Assembly (NCBI RefSeq): GCF_000003815.2
Contig: NC_049983.1
Coordinates: 26,951,277-27,015,276, forward strand
DNA length: 64,000 bases
Origin: Branchiostoma floridae
Lineage: Eukaryota; Chordata; Leptocardii; Amphioxiformes; Branchiostomatidae
Reading direction: 5' to 3'
The position numbers and the translations under genes are program-made. Position 1 is the first letter of the stretch, and every line of letters starts with the position of its first letter. Below are positions 1-10,600 of this stretch, piece after piece. The notes beneath the pieces are model-generated. The model saw only the letters and a program-made list of their open reading frames with translations. It was not told the origin of the DNA and searched no databases.

Positions 1-1860
1 GTATACTTAGCAAAGAATGAAGAAAAAACGTATTTCACAGAATGGGCATTTTTTTTTACCATTTTCCTTGGTACGATTCAACTTCTATCCGTAAATGTCT
101 AGTGAAGCTATATCAAAATTTGATAGCACCTTATTGATCTTGTTCTAACATGAAGATTGTGACCCTTATGAAGGCTTTAAAAATACCTCAATACTAGACA
201 TGAAAGTATGTGTGTGTAATTGACAGATGTTGTTTTTTCGGGCGAGAAATAAAACCAGGGCGGTTACCTCCATGTCTGTCATAGACAAGAGCTGTTACAT
301 TGGAAAACTACCACAGACTTTTGCTGGGGAATGTCGACATTATTTTCATCAGTACCACCAGTACGTGTAAGACCAGGATGAGTAGTACTGATGTTTTGAA
401 CAGATCTGATCCTGGACATAGTCAGATCGAATATATACTTATTTATTGAGATTTACTATTTATTAATGGAAGGATTGACATAATAGGTGACTATCGCCTT
501 TTCGAGATGTCAACCCGGAGAGCAGACCCACTCACACCGAGAAGAGCGCCTACGCTTTTCGAAAAGTGCAGTGGAGACCAGTGTTTACTCGTTCGAGGTG
601 TGGCTCTTTCCAAACACGGGACCTCTGGTCTGGGTTTTTGTCCCATCATAGAGACGTCTCTAACCGAAGTTGGGTATTCATTTTTATCTGAGCCTTTCCC
701 AAGGGCATCACACCGGGACCTTCCAGAGATTCTTACCCAGACCCTTTATAAGTCAAGAACACTAATCACAAGACCAAATCTCCACCATTGCCATAAAAGC
801 ACACTTGTCTGTTTGTAAATGCTTACATTTCAGCTAAACTTATAATTTTAGCCCATCGTAGTTTCGTTAGCTCAATATTATTAATTTGACCAAAAAGTCC
901 TCCTTGTAATAGTGTTTCTGTGTTTGCATTGTGAAGTTTTGCGGCGCCAAGAAAAATGCTGTTGGTCGAGGTTGTTGACCTCCTCTTGAACAGGATGTTT
1001 GGTCACATACCTCCAGTCGTGTGTACCGAACTGCTTCTCTAGAGGTGTTTGTGTTAGGGGTCCTGTGAGCTCCTGGCAATGATCTCTCGTGTGTATGCAG
1101 AAGATGGAAATTTGTCAATCATAAAAGTACGTAATGTGTTTGCCTTATGCATTTAAAACGCAATTTGAGACAATGGCAGCATTCTAGAGACAATGACGAG
1201 GCCAAAATGTCATGCCATACATGGTAATACCACAGTAAACATTGCGACAGTCACGCAAACAGGGACCTGAAATTCATGATTAATGCGTGTCTTTTTGTTT
1301 GATGGTATTGTTTCTGCTCTTGTATCTTTAGGATAAAGGTGAATATTTTGACTCTTGCAAGCGGACATGTATGATATACGTGTATCTAAATAATACATAC
1401 ATGTAGTGTCCCTTTTGTCCTGTTCATTTTGATATCACGGCCGATATTTATCTTCCTCGGTCCTTAACCAATTTGCATAGAGTATACAGTGCCTTTGAAA
1501 TATTTCGTTTATCATCTACTTTCTCAATTTGCACAAACCCACACTCGCAGAATATTGGGTAGCATGTGCTCCTGTTTTATTGTTCATGGTTAACGTTTAC
1601 AGTGATGTTTTCTGGTGCTATCGGCAAAGAGAGGTGTCTTTGTACCTTTATGAGCTTGCTTTTCGTTGTTAGGAAGGCAGGTAAAACTGTTATTTGTATT
1701 TGTGGTGTTTACATGCTATCAAATGTATTCATGCAGTCAATGTAAGACACCTTCAAATGTATTTTTATTAGTTTTCAACTGTCAATGATGTTGTATATTT
1801 CGAATGACATTTTGTCTAGTTTTTTTTAATAAAGGTGCGTTTTGAACATTTTGTAGTACT
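1..1860. other. No gene recognised
   Basis: AT-rich sequence with no exon that I can tie to either gene family. A 103-codon open frame on the + strand (507-818) has no recognisable motif and no splice context, so I do not call it. The lectin gene that starts at the signal-peptide exon at 1.9 kb should continue leftwards here, but I see no lectin-domain exon. Confidence 0.5.
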
Positions 1861-1888
1861 ATCTTATTTACAAACCTTGTTAACTTAC

Positions 1889-1938
1889 CTGATAGTGACG
1901 CAGCCGAAAGCGAGTATCATGAAGACCCACGCCGACAT
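1889..1938 (-). CDS. Signal-peptide first exon, secreted-lectin type
   Basis: ATG at complement 1936-1938 opens MSAWVFMILAFGCVTI, a short N-region followed by a hydrophobic core as in a secretory signal peptide. A good donor (gtaagtt) follows. It is a paralogue of the exons at 42921 and 44828. Those end in phase 1, whereas a 2-nt difference next to the donor makes this one end in phase 2, so it would not join in frame to the phase 1 lectin-domain exons of this family. Either its partner exon differs or the copy is broken. Its downstream exons are not visible in the window. Confidence 0.6.
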
Positions 1939-2409
1939 TTTCTGTTTTGCGTTCACCAACACTTGCCAATAAACAATTTCCAGCTAACACTTTTATCAAC
2001 ACGAAATGATATTTCTGAGTGTTCCAGAAACTGTCCGTCCCAGGTTCTGTAAATGCGGGAAATGACAACCTCGCTTTTTCCGACACACCCTGTAGCAGAG
2101 GAAATTGGTCTGTTGCGTTTCTCATACAATGTCTGCTTTCACGTTGAAGCTCAGATTAAAAAGTGAGATCAGGTGAAACCGCACGGAGTACAAAAAAACA
2201 CAGACCAAAGCTGATCGGCTTTTCCTCCAGGGATCAGATTTTTCTACTTTCAACAACTGAACTGCACGTCAAGTCCGTGGATAAAGTATCTTTAAAGATT
2301 CCATTTCGTTTCTTTCCGACTTTTCAATAGGGTCCCTTTGTTGCATAGTTGATTGTAAAAAAAACTTGTGGTTCTTTCACAGCCTGACTCGTGATCTTTC
2401 ACAGCCGGT

Positions 2410-2700
2410 TGGCACGTCGTACGACAATCGCAGGACATACGACAATCCTTGGGATTCCCTCGGGTTGACACGTCCGACTACAATCACACGAAGTACGAAT
2501 ATCCCATAAATACTATCAGTTTGACACGACGTACGACAACCCTGCGACGTACGACAATCGCACAACCTACGGCAATCGCACAACCTACGGCAACCGCGCG
2601 ACGTACGACAATCGCACAACCTACGGCAACCGCACAACCTACGGCAATCGCACGACGTACGACAATCGCACGACGTGCGACAATCGCCGTTCCTTCTACG
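2410..2700. repeat. 18-bp CpG-rich minisatellite
   Basis: Units of 18 bp alternate between ACGTACGACAATCGCAC and ACCTACGGCAATCGCAC. 18 is a multiple of 3 and the unit lacks stops, so open frames appear on both strands; these are not genes. A shorter cousin lies at 45550-45660. Both sit just upstream of a signal-peptide exon. Confidence 0.85.
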
Positions 2701-2812
2701 TTCACGAAAGAAAAGAGCTTTTTAAAGAGGCCACTAAAATCCTTCCAAATTTTGCCGTGTTTACAGACAAAAAGAAAACTCTAGAATTAAGATGATAGAA
2801 GAGAGAACTCAC

Positions 2813-2920
2813 CTAAAGAATAGAACAACAGAACTAAGATGCCCACGAAGACCACAGGGCTGAAGATCTGCCACAACCTGACGCATCAGCGGACGCTTTT
2901 CTTCCTCTGTTTAGAGGCTG
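2813..2920 (-). pseudogene. Membrane exon of gene A, in-frame stop
   Basis: 108 nt, phase 1-1, the same length as the gene B membrane exon. A basic cluster (KQRKKSVR) is followed by a hydrophobic stretch (IFSPVVFVGILVLLFYSL). TGA at complement 2886-2888 aligns with CGA (Arg) in gene B, so a C-to-T change at a CpG would explain it. The hydrophobic segment after the stop is still intact. Confidence 0.65.
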
Positions 2921-3072
2921 CTTCTGGACATCAGGCATGAAAATCGTTTTTAAAGCATGAAATTATCATAAGTATTGAGTGGTATGCATTAAGAAATAAG
3001 GTTCTTAAGTAGTTAAACGGACGGCTTAAAACACAACAGAAAACAAGAAAGGGCGACGTAAGCGGACTTCAC

Positions 3073-3165
3073 CTTTTCTTGGGACGTAGACAGGGTTAGG
3101 TATGGTCGCAGTGGCGTCGGCACGTGCCTGCCAATCAGTCTGAGGCTCCTCCATGGGTGTGGTGT
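3073..3165 (-). CDS. Tyrosine-motif cytoplasmic exon A4
   Basis: 93 nt, phase 1-1, acceptor ttttgccag. Encodes TTPMEEPQTDWQARADAT then TIPNPVYVPRK: NPVY with a hydrophobic residue five before the tyrosine. Confidence 0.75.
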
Positions 3166-4070
3166 CTGGCAAAATTATAAGTCTAGCTTTTGTACAATCC
3201 AGCCTCATAATCATATAAAATCAAATAACTCAACTTTTACATTTTGCCACAGATAGTCTGAGTATCAAAATGATAACAAAGTATAAAAATGTGTCAGTAT
3301 TGCTGCAGTTTGCTGTGGCTTTTTTCTCTCAAAACTGCAGCAAAACTGCACGTGTTTCGCGCTGAGCTTTGAAGAATGTAGTTAAAACCGGTTAAAGAGT
3401 GAGTTACAATTTGTGACAACTCCGGCTCAGGACAAGATCAGTTCCCAGTGCACTTCCAAACTTTCAAAGACTGTACGTAGATCTTGTTGACGGCGTGTAG
3501 AGTTTTAAAGTGGCTTTGACACATTCAAAACAGGTCTCTAAGTTCAACAGTCGACTTTAAATCAAGGCAGGAGCCCTGAGCAAGGCAAGAGCATGGCGCA
3601 GTAGCTAATTTCCGTCTGGTAAACGGTCACTGCCATTTGAACGAGTTTTTCTGGTGCACGGTATTTTTGGTACCATTTTTCATTAAACACATGTCCATTT
3701 GTAATTGAAATTTTGCTTTTGTGTGTTTTTAGCGGCTTTTACCCCCAGAAAGTTATGATACGCTCGGATCCACCGGTTAAGCGAAATGGCATCGCCCGGA
3801 TCAAATGGCATTGATCGTGGTAAATGGCATCGACCATTACGCGTTTCAAATGACAACGACCGTATGCGAAACGGGAAAGCGTAAATAACTATACAATGTT
3901 TTATTTCTTCTCAAACACGCGGTACAGATAGCACGGTCATTATTAAGACCCTGAATTGCACTGCCGCGTGACATTTGTTAAAACTAGAAGACAGTAATTA
4001 AAAAAAGCGGATGTTGCACATTTGCGGATATTGTCTGCGTGCCGCCAAGATTGGAAATGAAAGGTTTTAC

Positions 4071-4121
4071 CTTTTCCGGGGGCGTACAGAGGGTTGGGAT
4101 CTTGCTCCATGGGTGTGGCGT
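4071..4121 (-). CDS. Shortened tyrosine-motif exon A3
   Basis: 51 nt, phase 1-1. Exactly 42 nt (14 residues, the QTDWQARAD block) is missing relative to the 93-nt family, closest to exon C4, while the frame, both splice sites and the motif NPLYAPGK are kept. It looks like a functional minimal version of the repeat. Confidence 0.65.
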
Positions 4122-4189
4122 CTGTTGGAAAATCACAACATTTCAGAGACCAGTGTTAACTGTAGATCTACTACAGCAGACATCAAACC

Positions 4190-4285
4190 AGAGAACCACA
4201 AAGAGAGAGACTACAAAAACAACCACAAAAAGAGAGAGACTACAAAAACAACCACAAAGAGAGAGACTACAAAAAGACTTCGTAA
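4190..4285. repeat. Short A-rich tandem repeat
   Basis: Three to four copies of a unit of about 26 bp (aaccacaaagagagagactac) in the intron between exons A2 and A3. Confidence 0.7.
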
Positions 4286-4304
4286 GCGGACATCAAAACT
4301 GTAC

Positions 4305-4397
4305 CTGGTACAGATTCGTAAATTTGGTCTGGAACATCCGCAGCGAGGTGGCCACGTGCCTGCCAATCAGTCTGAGGCTCCTCCATGGCTGTGGTGT
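4305..4397 (-). CDS. Tyrosine-motif cytoplasmic exon A2
   Basis: 93 nt, phase 1-1, acceptor tttttccag and donor gtacag. Encodes TTAMEEPQTDWQARGHLAA then DVPDQIYESVP: the tyrosine is kept but NP is replaced by DQ. Confidence 0.7.
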
Positions 4398-4613
4398 CTG
4401 GAAAAATAGGAGATTTTTAAGAAAGCTACAACAACATCAAAACAATTTTCCATTACATTTTGTAAAATAGATAGAAATAGAAAGATACCATTTTAAAAAA
4501 AAAACATTACACACGACTTGCATAAACTTTGCTTCGCTGATAGCTTTACTGATACTGATGACTTGCACAAAGCGACAACCGCAAATCAGCACAAGGGCTT
4601 GAAAACGTTTTAC

Positions 4614-4700
4614 CTGCTCCGGATTCATACATGGGGTTGGGAAAAACGGCGTCGTTACAACCCTGCCGATCAGTCTGAGGCTGCTGCAAGGGTGTGGTGT
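4614..4700 (-). CDS. Tyrosine-motif cytoplasmic exon A1 (FxNPxY)
   Basis: 87 nt, phase 1-1. Encodes TTPLQQPQTDRQGCNDAV then FPNPMYESGA, an exact FxNPxY signal. The acidic/alanine linker is diverged and two residues shorter than in most copies. Confidence 0.7.
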
Positions 4701-5143
4701 CTAGAGGAAAATTACAGAGGTATAAACAATGATCTGTAAAACTGCTAAAGGTATATACAGTCATCAGTAAGTATTGAAGTTAGCGACAGGAGTGCCAAAT
4801 ATGCAACAACATTCAAAAACGAATCAGTGAAATAAAATGTACAAAAATGCTTTGCGACCTGACAGAAACTCGGCATATCACTATTGGCAGCCATTAGTAG
4901 TGTTCACAATGCACTCTTTTCACTTCTAAGTTTCGAAGGTTTTGCAAAATATCACGACGTGAAAGATTTTGACAAAATGAAACGTTTTCTTCATCATTGT
5001 TCTATGACTACTGTGTTCTATGACTACTGTGGTGGTAGCTTTTTGTCAGTATTCAATGTGACAGTGAAGCCTTTTTACAGCATTCAGGCTTCCTTGAAAA
5101 GGGGAAAGTGAAAAGAATGTCCTAAGAAAATCCCCAAACCTAC

Positions 5144-5189
5144 CGGCACCTGTGTCCCCATTCTGGGACTGCTGCTGCCCTCCCGACAT
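5144..5189 (-). CDS. First coding exon of gene A
   Basis: ATG at complement 5187-5189 opens MSGGQQQSQNGDTGA, ending phase 1 at donor G|gtagg. It is near identical to the exons at 36954 and 61225, including about 110 nt upstream. No signal peptide, which fits a type II protein anchored by an internal segment. Confidence 0.75.
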
Positions 5190-5280
5190 GATGCCGCTTG
5201 TACTTGTCAGGTTTCTGCACTGCAAAAACACGTCCTGCTCCTGGCAAGGCGCTTGTTGACTCCAGAGTAGACCCAGACTC

Positions 5281-5420
5281 AAAGAAATATGAAGCCTTAC
5301 ATCACAACATCAGAAACCAGAGATGGAAACAACTAATGTAACTTTTTTTTTACGCTGGGTAACACCGCCCACACCGAGACTAATTATGTGGACTTGTCAT
5401 CGGTTTGCTCGCTAAATATT
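5281..5420 (-). promoter_or_regulatory. Duplicated promoter region of gene A
   Basis: Sequence upstream of the 5' exon is shared with 37090-37210, 27773-27875 and, in part, 61385-61435. Its most conserved segment is ACACCGCCCACACCGAGAC followed by AATTATGTG. The CACCGCCCACACC core resembles a GC/CACC box (Sp/KLF type). Conservation across the gene copies is what marks it as regulatory. Confidence 0.45.
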
Positions 5421-5589
5421 GAAATAAGTTCTCTAAAACAGCATAAAATCTGACATGTCAGAAAAACCTGCAGTGATTTTAAACCATTAAAACCTGTTTG
5501 TGTCAGTACTTTTTATCCATTAATTCTTCTTTTTTTTTAATTCCATTTTTTTTCTCAATTTGACTTAAGCCATCTGTTCTTTTTATCGT

Positions 5590-5636
5590 GTGCCTCTACT
5601 ATGCAGTTCACGATTGGGTCTGTAGATGGCGTGACA
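5590..5636 (-). promoter_or_regulatory. Conserved upstream element, copy at gene A
   Basis: An element of about 45 bp ending in tgtagatggcg recurs at 28238-28282 and 62650-62692 upstream of other lectin 5' ends. The tagatggcgc/taggtggcgc core resembles part of a CTCF site. The function is a guess; the recurrence is direct observation. Confidence 0.3.
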
Positions 5637-6092
5637 GGAGGACGTTCTTGGGTTTCATCTTCATCCACCAAAAAAAGTAGGTCCAAGAAAAACAAGGCAG
5701 CAAAATTATGGATATCAGCAGACATCAAGTTTAAGCATTGACGTTCAAGCTTTGAGATAATGAGGCCCTTTGGAAACCCCGTTAGATTCCATAAACAGTT
5801 GCGAAGACAAAACATAGTGCGGTGGGACACACCACGCAACCTAGTTGCCATTTTTGTATTCATCCGCCAGCGGTTGAACAGGAATTATCCGGGTAATGAC
5901 CTTGAGAATGAAGGAAATAATGTCCTACATCTTGTCAGAAGTGACAATTTCAAAACATTAATGAGGTCTAGAGACGTTTTCCGACTTTGAGGAGTGAATT
6001 TCCGTCAGTTTAAACATAACTGCCGTGTTATTCTATGAAATGTAGAAACACAACGCCAAGATCATTCCTCCCGTCTGCCTGTGCTTAGCTGG

Positions 6093-6106
6093 GTTGCCAT
6101 GGAGAC
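6093..6106 (+). promoter_or_regulatory. X-box-like RFX site
   Basis: GTTGCCATGGAGAC differs by one base from the palindromic RFX X-box GTTGCCATGGAAAC. It lies just before the inferred first exon of the + strand gene. X-boxes are known to mark many ciliary genes in animals. A weaker half-match (GTTGCCATGGACC) is at 6803. Confidence 0.55.
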
Positions 6107-6169
6107 GGCGTTTGGAGCAACACCACAGACGACTTATTCAGTCACACAGAAAAAGCCGAGATAAAAACG
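6107..6169 (+). other. Probable 5' noncoding exon of the coiled-coil gene
   Basis: A donor (ACG|gtgagc) at 6169/6170 follows the X-box. The first coding exon at 7584 has an acceptor before its ATG, so an upstream noncoding exon is required. The start site is not determinable, so the left border is arbitrary. Confidence 0.45.
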
Positions 6170-6929
6170 GTGAGCTTCATGTTTGCATTTTTCGTGATTA
6201 ATTTGTGATTTAGCGGGAAATTATCACACAGACTTCATGATGATATGTTGTAGAAACAACAGTGATAGAGGCTTGACGCTTGTCAACGTTTGTTTTGCAA
6301 ATTTGAGTGATATTCGGGAGCTGTGCAGGACTGGACCAACAGAGGTTTCCAGTCTGTATGTAAATGTGGGGAATATGTCAAAGCTGTTGCACGATTCTCG
6401 CCTTTAAAATGTGCCGTATGGAAACTGTGAACTGTCAGAAATATGTACAACACAGCTGGAGTCAGAGTTTATTGAAACACTTCAATCATGTACATTTTTT
6501 TAAGCGGTGGAAAAACTTTTTGTCTTGTTTTGTTGATGAAAAGTTAAGGAGATTGTGACTGTTAGCAAATACACGGATGGTAATAGGGTGGGTTATGGTC
6601 TTCTAAAGATACAAGTTCAAAAACTTTGCAGACACAAGTTGGGGGTTATATGATTCCCATGTTAAATATTAGAACTAAAGCTATGTTACTGTGAAGAACA
6701 TTCAACCATGTTTCAAAATTTTGGGTTTATTTTTGTACCGTTAGAAACGATATTATTTTGTTGTCCTAATGTTGTGTTTTGATATGGGGTGGGGAGGGGG
6801 GCGTTGCCATGGACCAAAACAATGTATCTTAACTTTGTGATGGTCGACTATTTACTTTACGTGTACAGTTAAAATTTGCTAATTTAGATTCTTCTCATGT
6901 TAACAAAGTCAAAGTGACCAATGTTCAGT

Positions 6930-7175
6930 AATGTTCCAGCAAAGGTAGGTCTTAGTTTTCCTCACGCTCCGTCTGGGAAAATTGTAAAAAATTCACCGAC
7001 AGTTTTCTGTGATTTGGGGATTTTTCACCGTCTAAGTTTTCTGTATTTTGTGGATTACCACCGTCAGTTTTCTGGGGATTTTTTCCCGTCGGTTTTCTGT
7101 ATGTTGAGAATTTTCACCGACAGTTTTATGTAATTTGAAAATTTTCACCGTCAGTATTCTGTGTTTTGAGGGTTT
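6930..7175. repeat. Degenerate 30-40 bp tandem repeat
   Basis: Five or six copies of a unit built on ttttcaccgtcagttttctg within intron 1. Confidence 0.7.
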
Positions 7176-7596
7176 TTAAGATCCTAGAGTTAGAAAAGGA
7201 CCATGTGTTTACATGTGGAGACTTTTGACATCCCTTTAAAAGAGTAAAATGATTGTGTTCTACCTTGGGAATGTTTGGGTAAAGCCACTAATTTATGAGC
7301 CTCTTTCTGGACTCTGTTGGTCCTAAATAAGATCAATGTTTGCTTTGTGCAAAAGGCAATATAAAATATCAGTCAACATGATAGATATGATATTTCATGT
7401 ACTTTCCAGTTGTTGAAATTGAGTCAATAATGCCGTATGGCCCGTGGCCCCCTGGTTAGGGGCCAGAGCGTGGAACCTATGCCCAATTTTTTCTTCAATC
7501 AGGAATTTTTTTTATTGGTTTTAAGAGAAGAATTGACAAGTTTGGCATGTAGTTAATGATTTGTTATAACTTTTCTCTTACAGTTACTCTGAGAAT

Positions 7597-7668
7597 ATGT
7601 CTGGGAGGAAGGAGGTTAGGAGGGACGCCAGCAAAAAGCATGATGGCATGAGAGGGGAAAACACCACC
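7597..7668 (+). CDS. Coiled-coil gene exon 1
   Basis: The exon begins at 7584 after acceptor ctcttacag; ATG at 7597. Encodes MSGRKEVRRDASKKHDGM and six more residues, very basic, ending phase 0 at ACC|gtgagt. Confidence 0.75.
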
Positions 7669-10600
7669 GTGAGTACATCACCATTTCTTCTCTTCATCAT
7701 GCCATGAGTTTGATTCTGGCTGCGTCGCTAACCCGACATGCATGCTGACAAAAAGGCTGCAGTCCTTTGTATGGGATGTTAAGCTACAGTCACAAAATGA
7801 CAATGATGTTCTGCTTATTGGAAAGAGCTATTGGACCTTCCCCGGTACAATGATGTTAAGCTACTGTCACATAATGATGTTGTGGTTGTTGGACCTGCCC
7901 CGGTACACTGAACCGGTAAATACTGTACATAGCATTTGTCTTCTCAGTCACCACCAGTGGAAGATTATAGCTCTGCCAAACTGGATCGAGATCACTTCCA
8001 CTTTTTCCATCACAGAACTAACAATGATCATGTATCCCCCCTCCCCCTGATTTAGTTCAAGACTGATGTAGACTTCCTAATACAAATCCTCAATCCAATG
8101 TACTGATTCTTGCTCTGTTTTCCCTCAGCCCCCAATCAGCAGTCAAGACACCTCCCCTCAGCCCCCCAACAGTGGCAAAGCTTCCCCCCAGCCCCCCATC
8201 GATGAGCCCGACCCCCGGTCGGTAACAGATGTGAGCCAGTCTGCACAGGTAGGTGCATTTTCCAGACATCCTGACACACTTAGTCCTACACCTACAGAAA
8301 ACCTGCCCACTTGTGAGAGGCAAAGACATGAAAAGTCACCAGACCACACTTAGTCCTACACCTACAGAAAACCTGCCCACTTGTGAGAGGCAAAGACATT
8401 AAAAGTCATAAGACCACACTTAGACACACCTGTCCTAGGTGCTGACCAGTTCGCTGCACTACTGGTTACACCAGTTTAACCCCTCTTTAACCCTCCACAT
8501 GCTCAGTTCAGTAGAATTTAGCCTGGCCCTTTAACCCTCCCTATGCTTAGATCAGTAGACCCTTGACCTCCTGTATATACAACAGTATCTGCTGCTTGTC
8601 ACAGTGAGAAACTGGGCTGTAAGGTTTGTGTCCAGTATAGTGTGTTCTCACTCCCAGTATGTGTACTTTTCTGTTGCAATCTTGGTAACACCTTTATCAA
8701 CATTGATATTCATGACCATCAGTTCTGAGTTTTGCTCTAACAAATTATATTATTTCTGTTGATGATAATTCCAGTTTCAAGCTTCTTTTTGTTATTTTTG
8801 CCTATGTTTCCAGTACCGCTGTTAGTATGATGGCTGACTTTATTTGACCTTTCTGATACTTAAGTTTGTTTTTGTACTTCTTCAGGCAGAACAGATCAGG
8901 CAGACTTACACTAAGGAGGCAGTAGACAGCCAGTAAGGACTCAGTTTAGCTAGATAGAACTGAATTAGCATAGGGTCCAGTTGAGCTAGATAGATCTAAA
9001 TTATTTAGCATAGGTCCAGTTGAGCTAGATAGATCTAAATTATTTAGCATAGGTCCAGTTGAGCTAGATAGATCTAAATTATTTAGCATAGGTCCAGTTG
9101 AGCTAGATAGATCTAAATTATTTAGCATAGGTCCAGTTGAGCTAGATAGATCTAAATTATTTAGCATAGGTCCAGTTGAGCTAGATAGATCTAAATTAGT
9201 TAGCATAGGTCCAGTTGAGCTAGATAGATCTAAATTAGTTAGCACAGGGACCAGTTAGTTAAATGAAACTGAATTAGTTAGCATATGGACCAGTTGAGCT
9301 AGATGGAACTAAATTAGTAATAGATGGTATAGGGGCCAATTAGCTAGTTAGATCTGAATCAGTTAACATAGGACCAGTCTAGCTACATGGAACTTAATTA
9401 GTTAGCATAGGGGACAGTTTAGCCAGAAAGATCTAATTCTAAATCAGTTAGCATAGGAAGCATTTTAGGAACCAGTTAGCTAGATAGAATTGTATTAGCT
9501 AGCATAGGGACCAGTTAATTAGAATAGGGATCAGTTGAACTAGCTTGAATTAGTTAGCATAGGGACTGCACAGTTTAGCTAAGCAGAACTTAGTATTCCT
9601 GATAGTCAGAGTAGTGACCAGTTATGCTAGGTAGAACTGAAAAAGTACTGGTGTAATAAGAGAACAGTTAAGCTAATATCAGCTCAGGGATCCGTTAGCA
9701 TGACAGCATGACAAAAAGCCTGGTATTTTATTGGATTGTTCAGGACATTTGAAGTCAGAGCTTAATTGTCATGTTTGTGTTTCTCACAGCACCAACAAAG
9801 GGCTTGAGGAAGAGGCAGAAGAGGAGGAATCAGAATTGGGACGGTAAGATTTACAAAATGGGACCAAGGAACTTCTTGTATGATGCAAATACATTGTATC
9901 TAACAATACCAGTCCTGTATTGTGGAATATAATCACTGATATTCTGTGTTCCTTTTTCTGTATGGTTTGAGACTAGTTCATTCATACTTTGTTTCTTGTA
10001 CTTCCAACAGACTTCTTCGTGAGTTCGAGAAGGACCTTCAGAGGTAAGGGAACACTCTATCCATATGGGCTAAGCCTTAGTGATTTTTGCATACCATAAA
10101 ATAGGCAAATATATCAAGGATTTCTCTGCTATTAGAAAGAATACTGTAACTAATGATGAGCCTACTCCATTGTAATACTATATCAAAGAATTATGTTAGC
10201 CCTCATTCTTCTGTTAATTAGGTTGTTAAGTTTTATTCTATACCTCTATTTTGACTTTATGTAATAGTTGTATCATGTACAATTGTCGTGCAATAAAGTT
10301 CTTCTACAATGTAGTTACTCATAATTTTTGTACATTATCCATAACTCTAAATGATGTAGCTTTTTTTCTAAACCTACATCTGCTTAGTTTTTAGACCTGG
10401 TCATTAACATAATATTATACTATACCATTAGGCTCACCCTTTAGTATTGTATGTTATTGTGAACCTGTAGAAATGGATCATATTCACAGAGACAGCTAAT
10501 ATCTAATCTAAGCTCTGATTGGCTACTGACAGAAGAAGAAAGGAAAAGAGAAAGAACACACCAGCAAAAACAAATGTTTTCCCTACTGGGGATTTTGTCT

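Larger units (their letters stand above)
2813..5189 (-). pseudogene. Lectin gene A: type II membrane lectin, 5' half, with nonsense codon
   Basis: Exons in transcription order are the 5' exon (5144-5189), four cytoplasmic tyrosine-motif exons (4614-4700, 4305-4397, 4071-4121, 3073-3165) and the membrane exon (2813-2920). All borders are GT/AG and phase 1. The membrane exon carries an in-frame TGA. No neck or CTLD exon follows before the next gene's signal-peptide exon at 1.9 kb, so this copy looks truncated. An isoform skipping the membrane exon would stay in frame, but I see nothing for it to join. I infer a decaying member of the array. Confidence 0.6.

Noticed and set aside
507-818. 103-codon + strand open frame
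   Set aside because: No motif, no splice context, no paralogue in the window.
2449-2784. Open frames on both strands rich in Thr/Ala/Arg
   Set aside because: Product of an 18-bp repeat unit.
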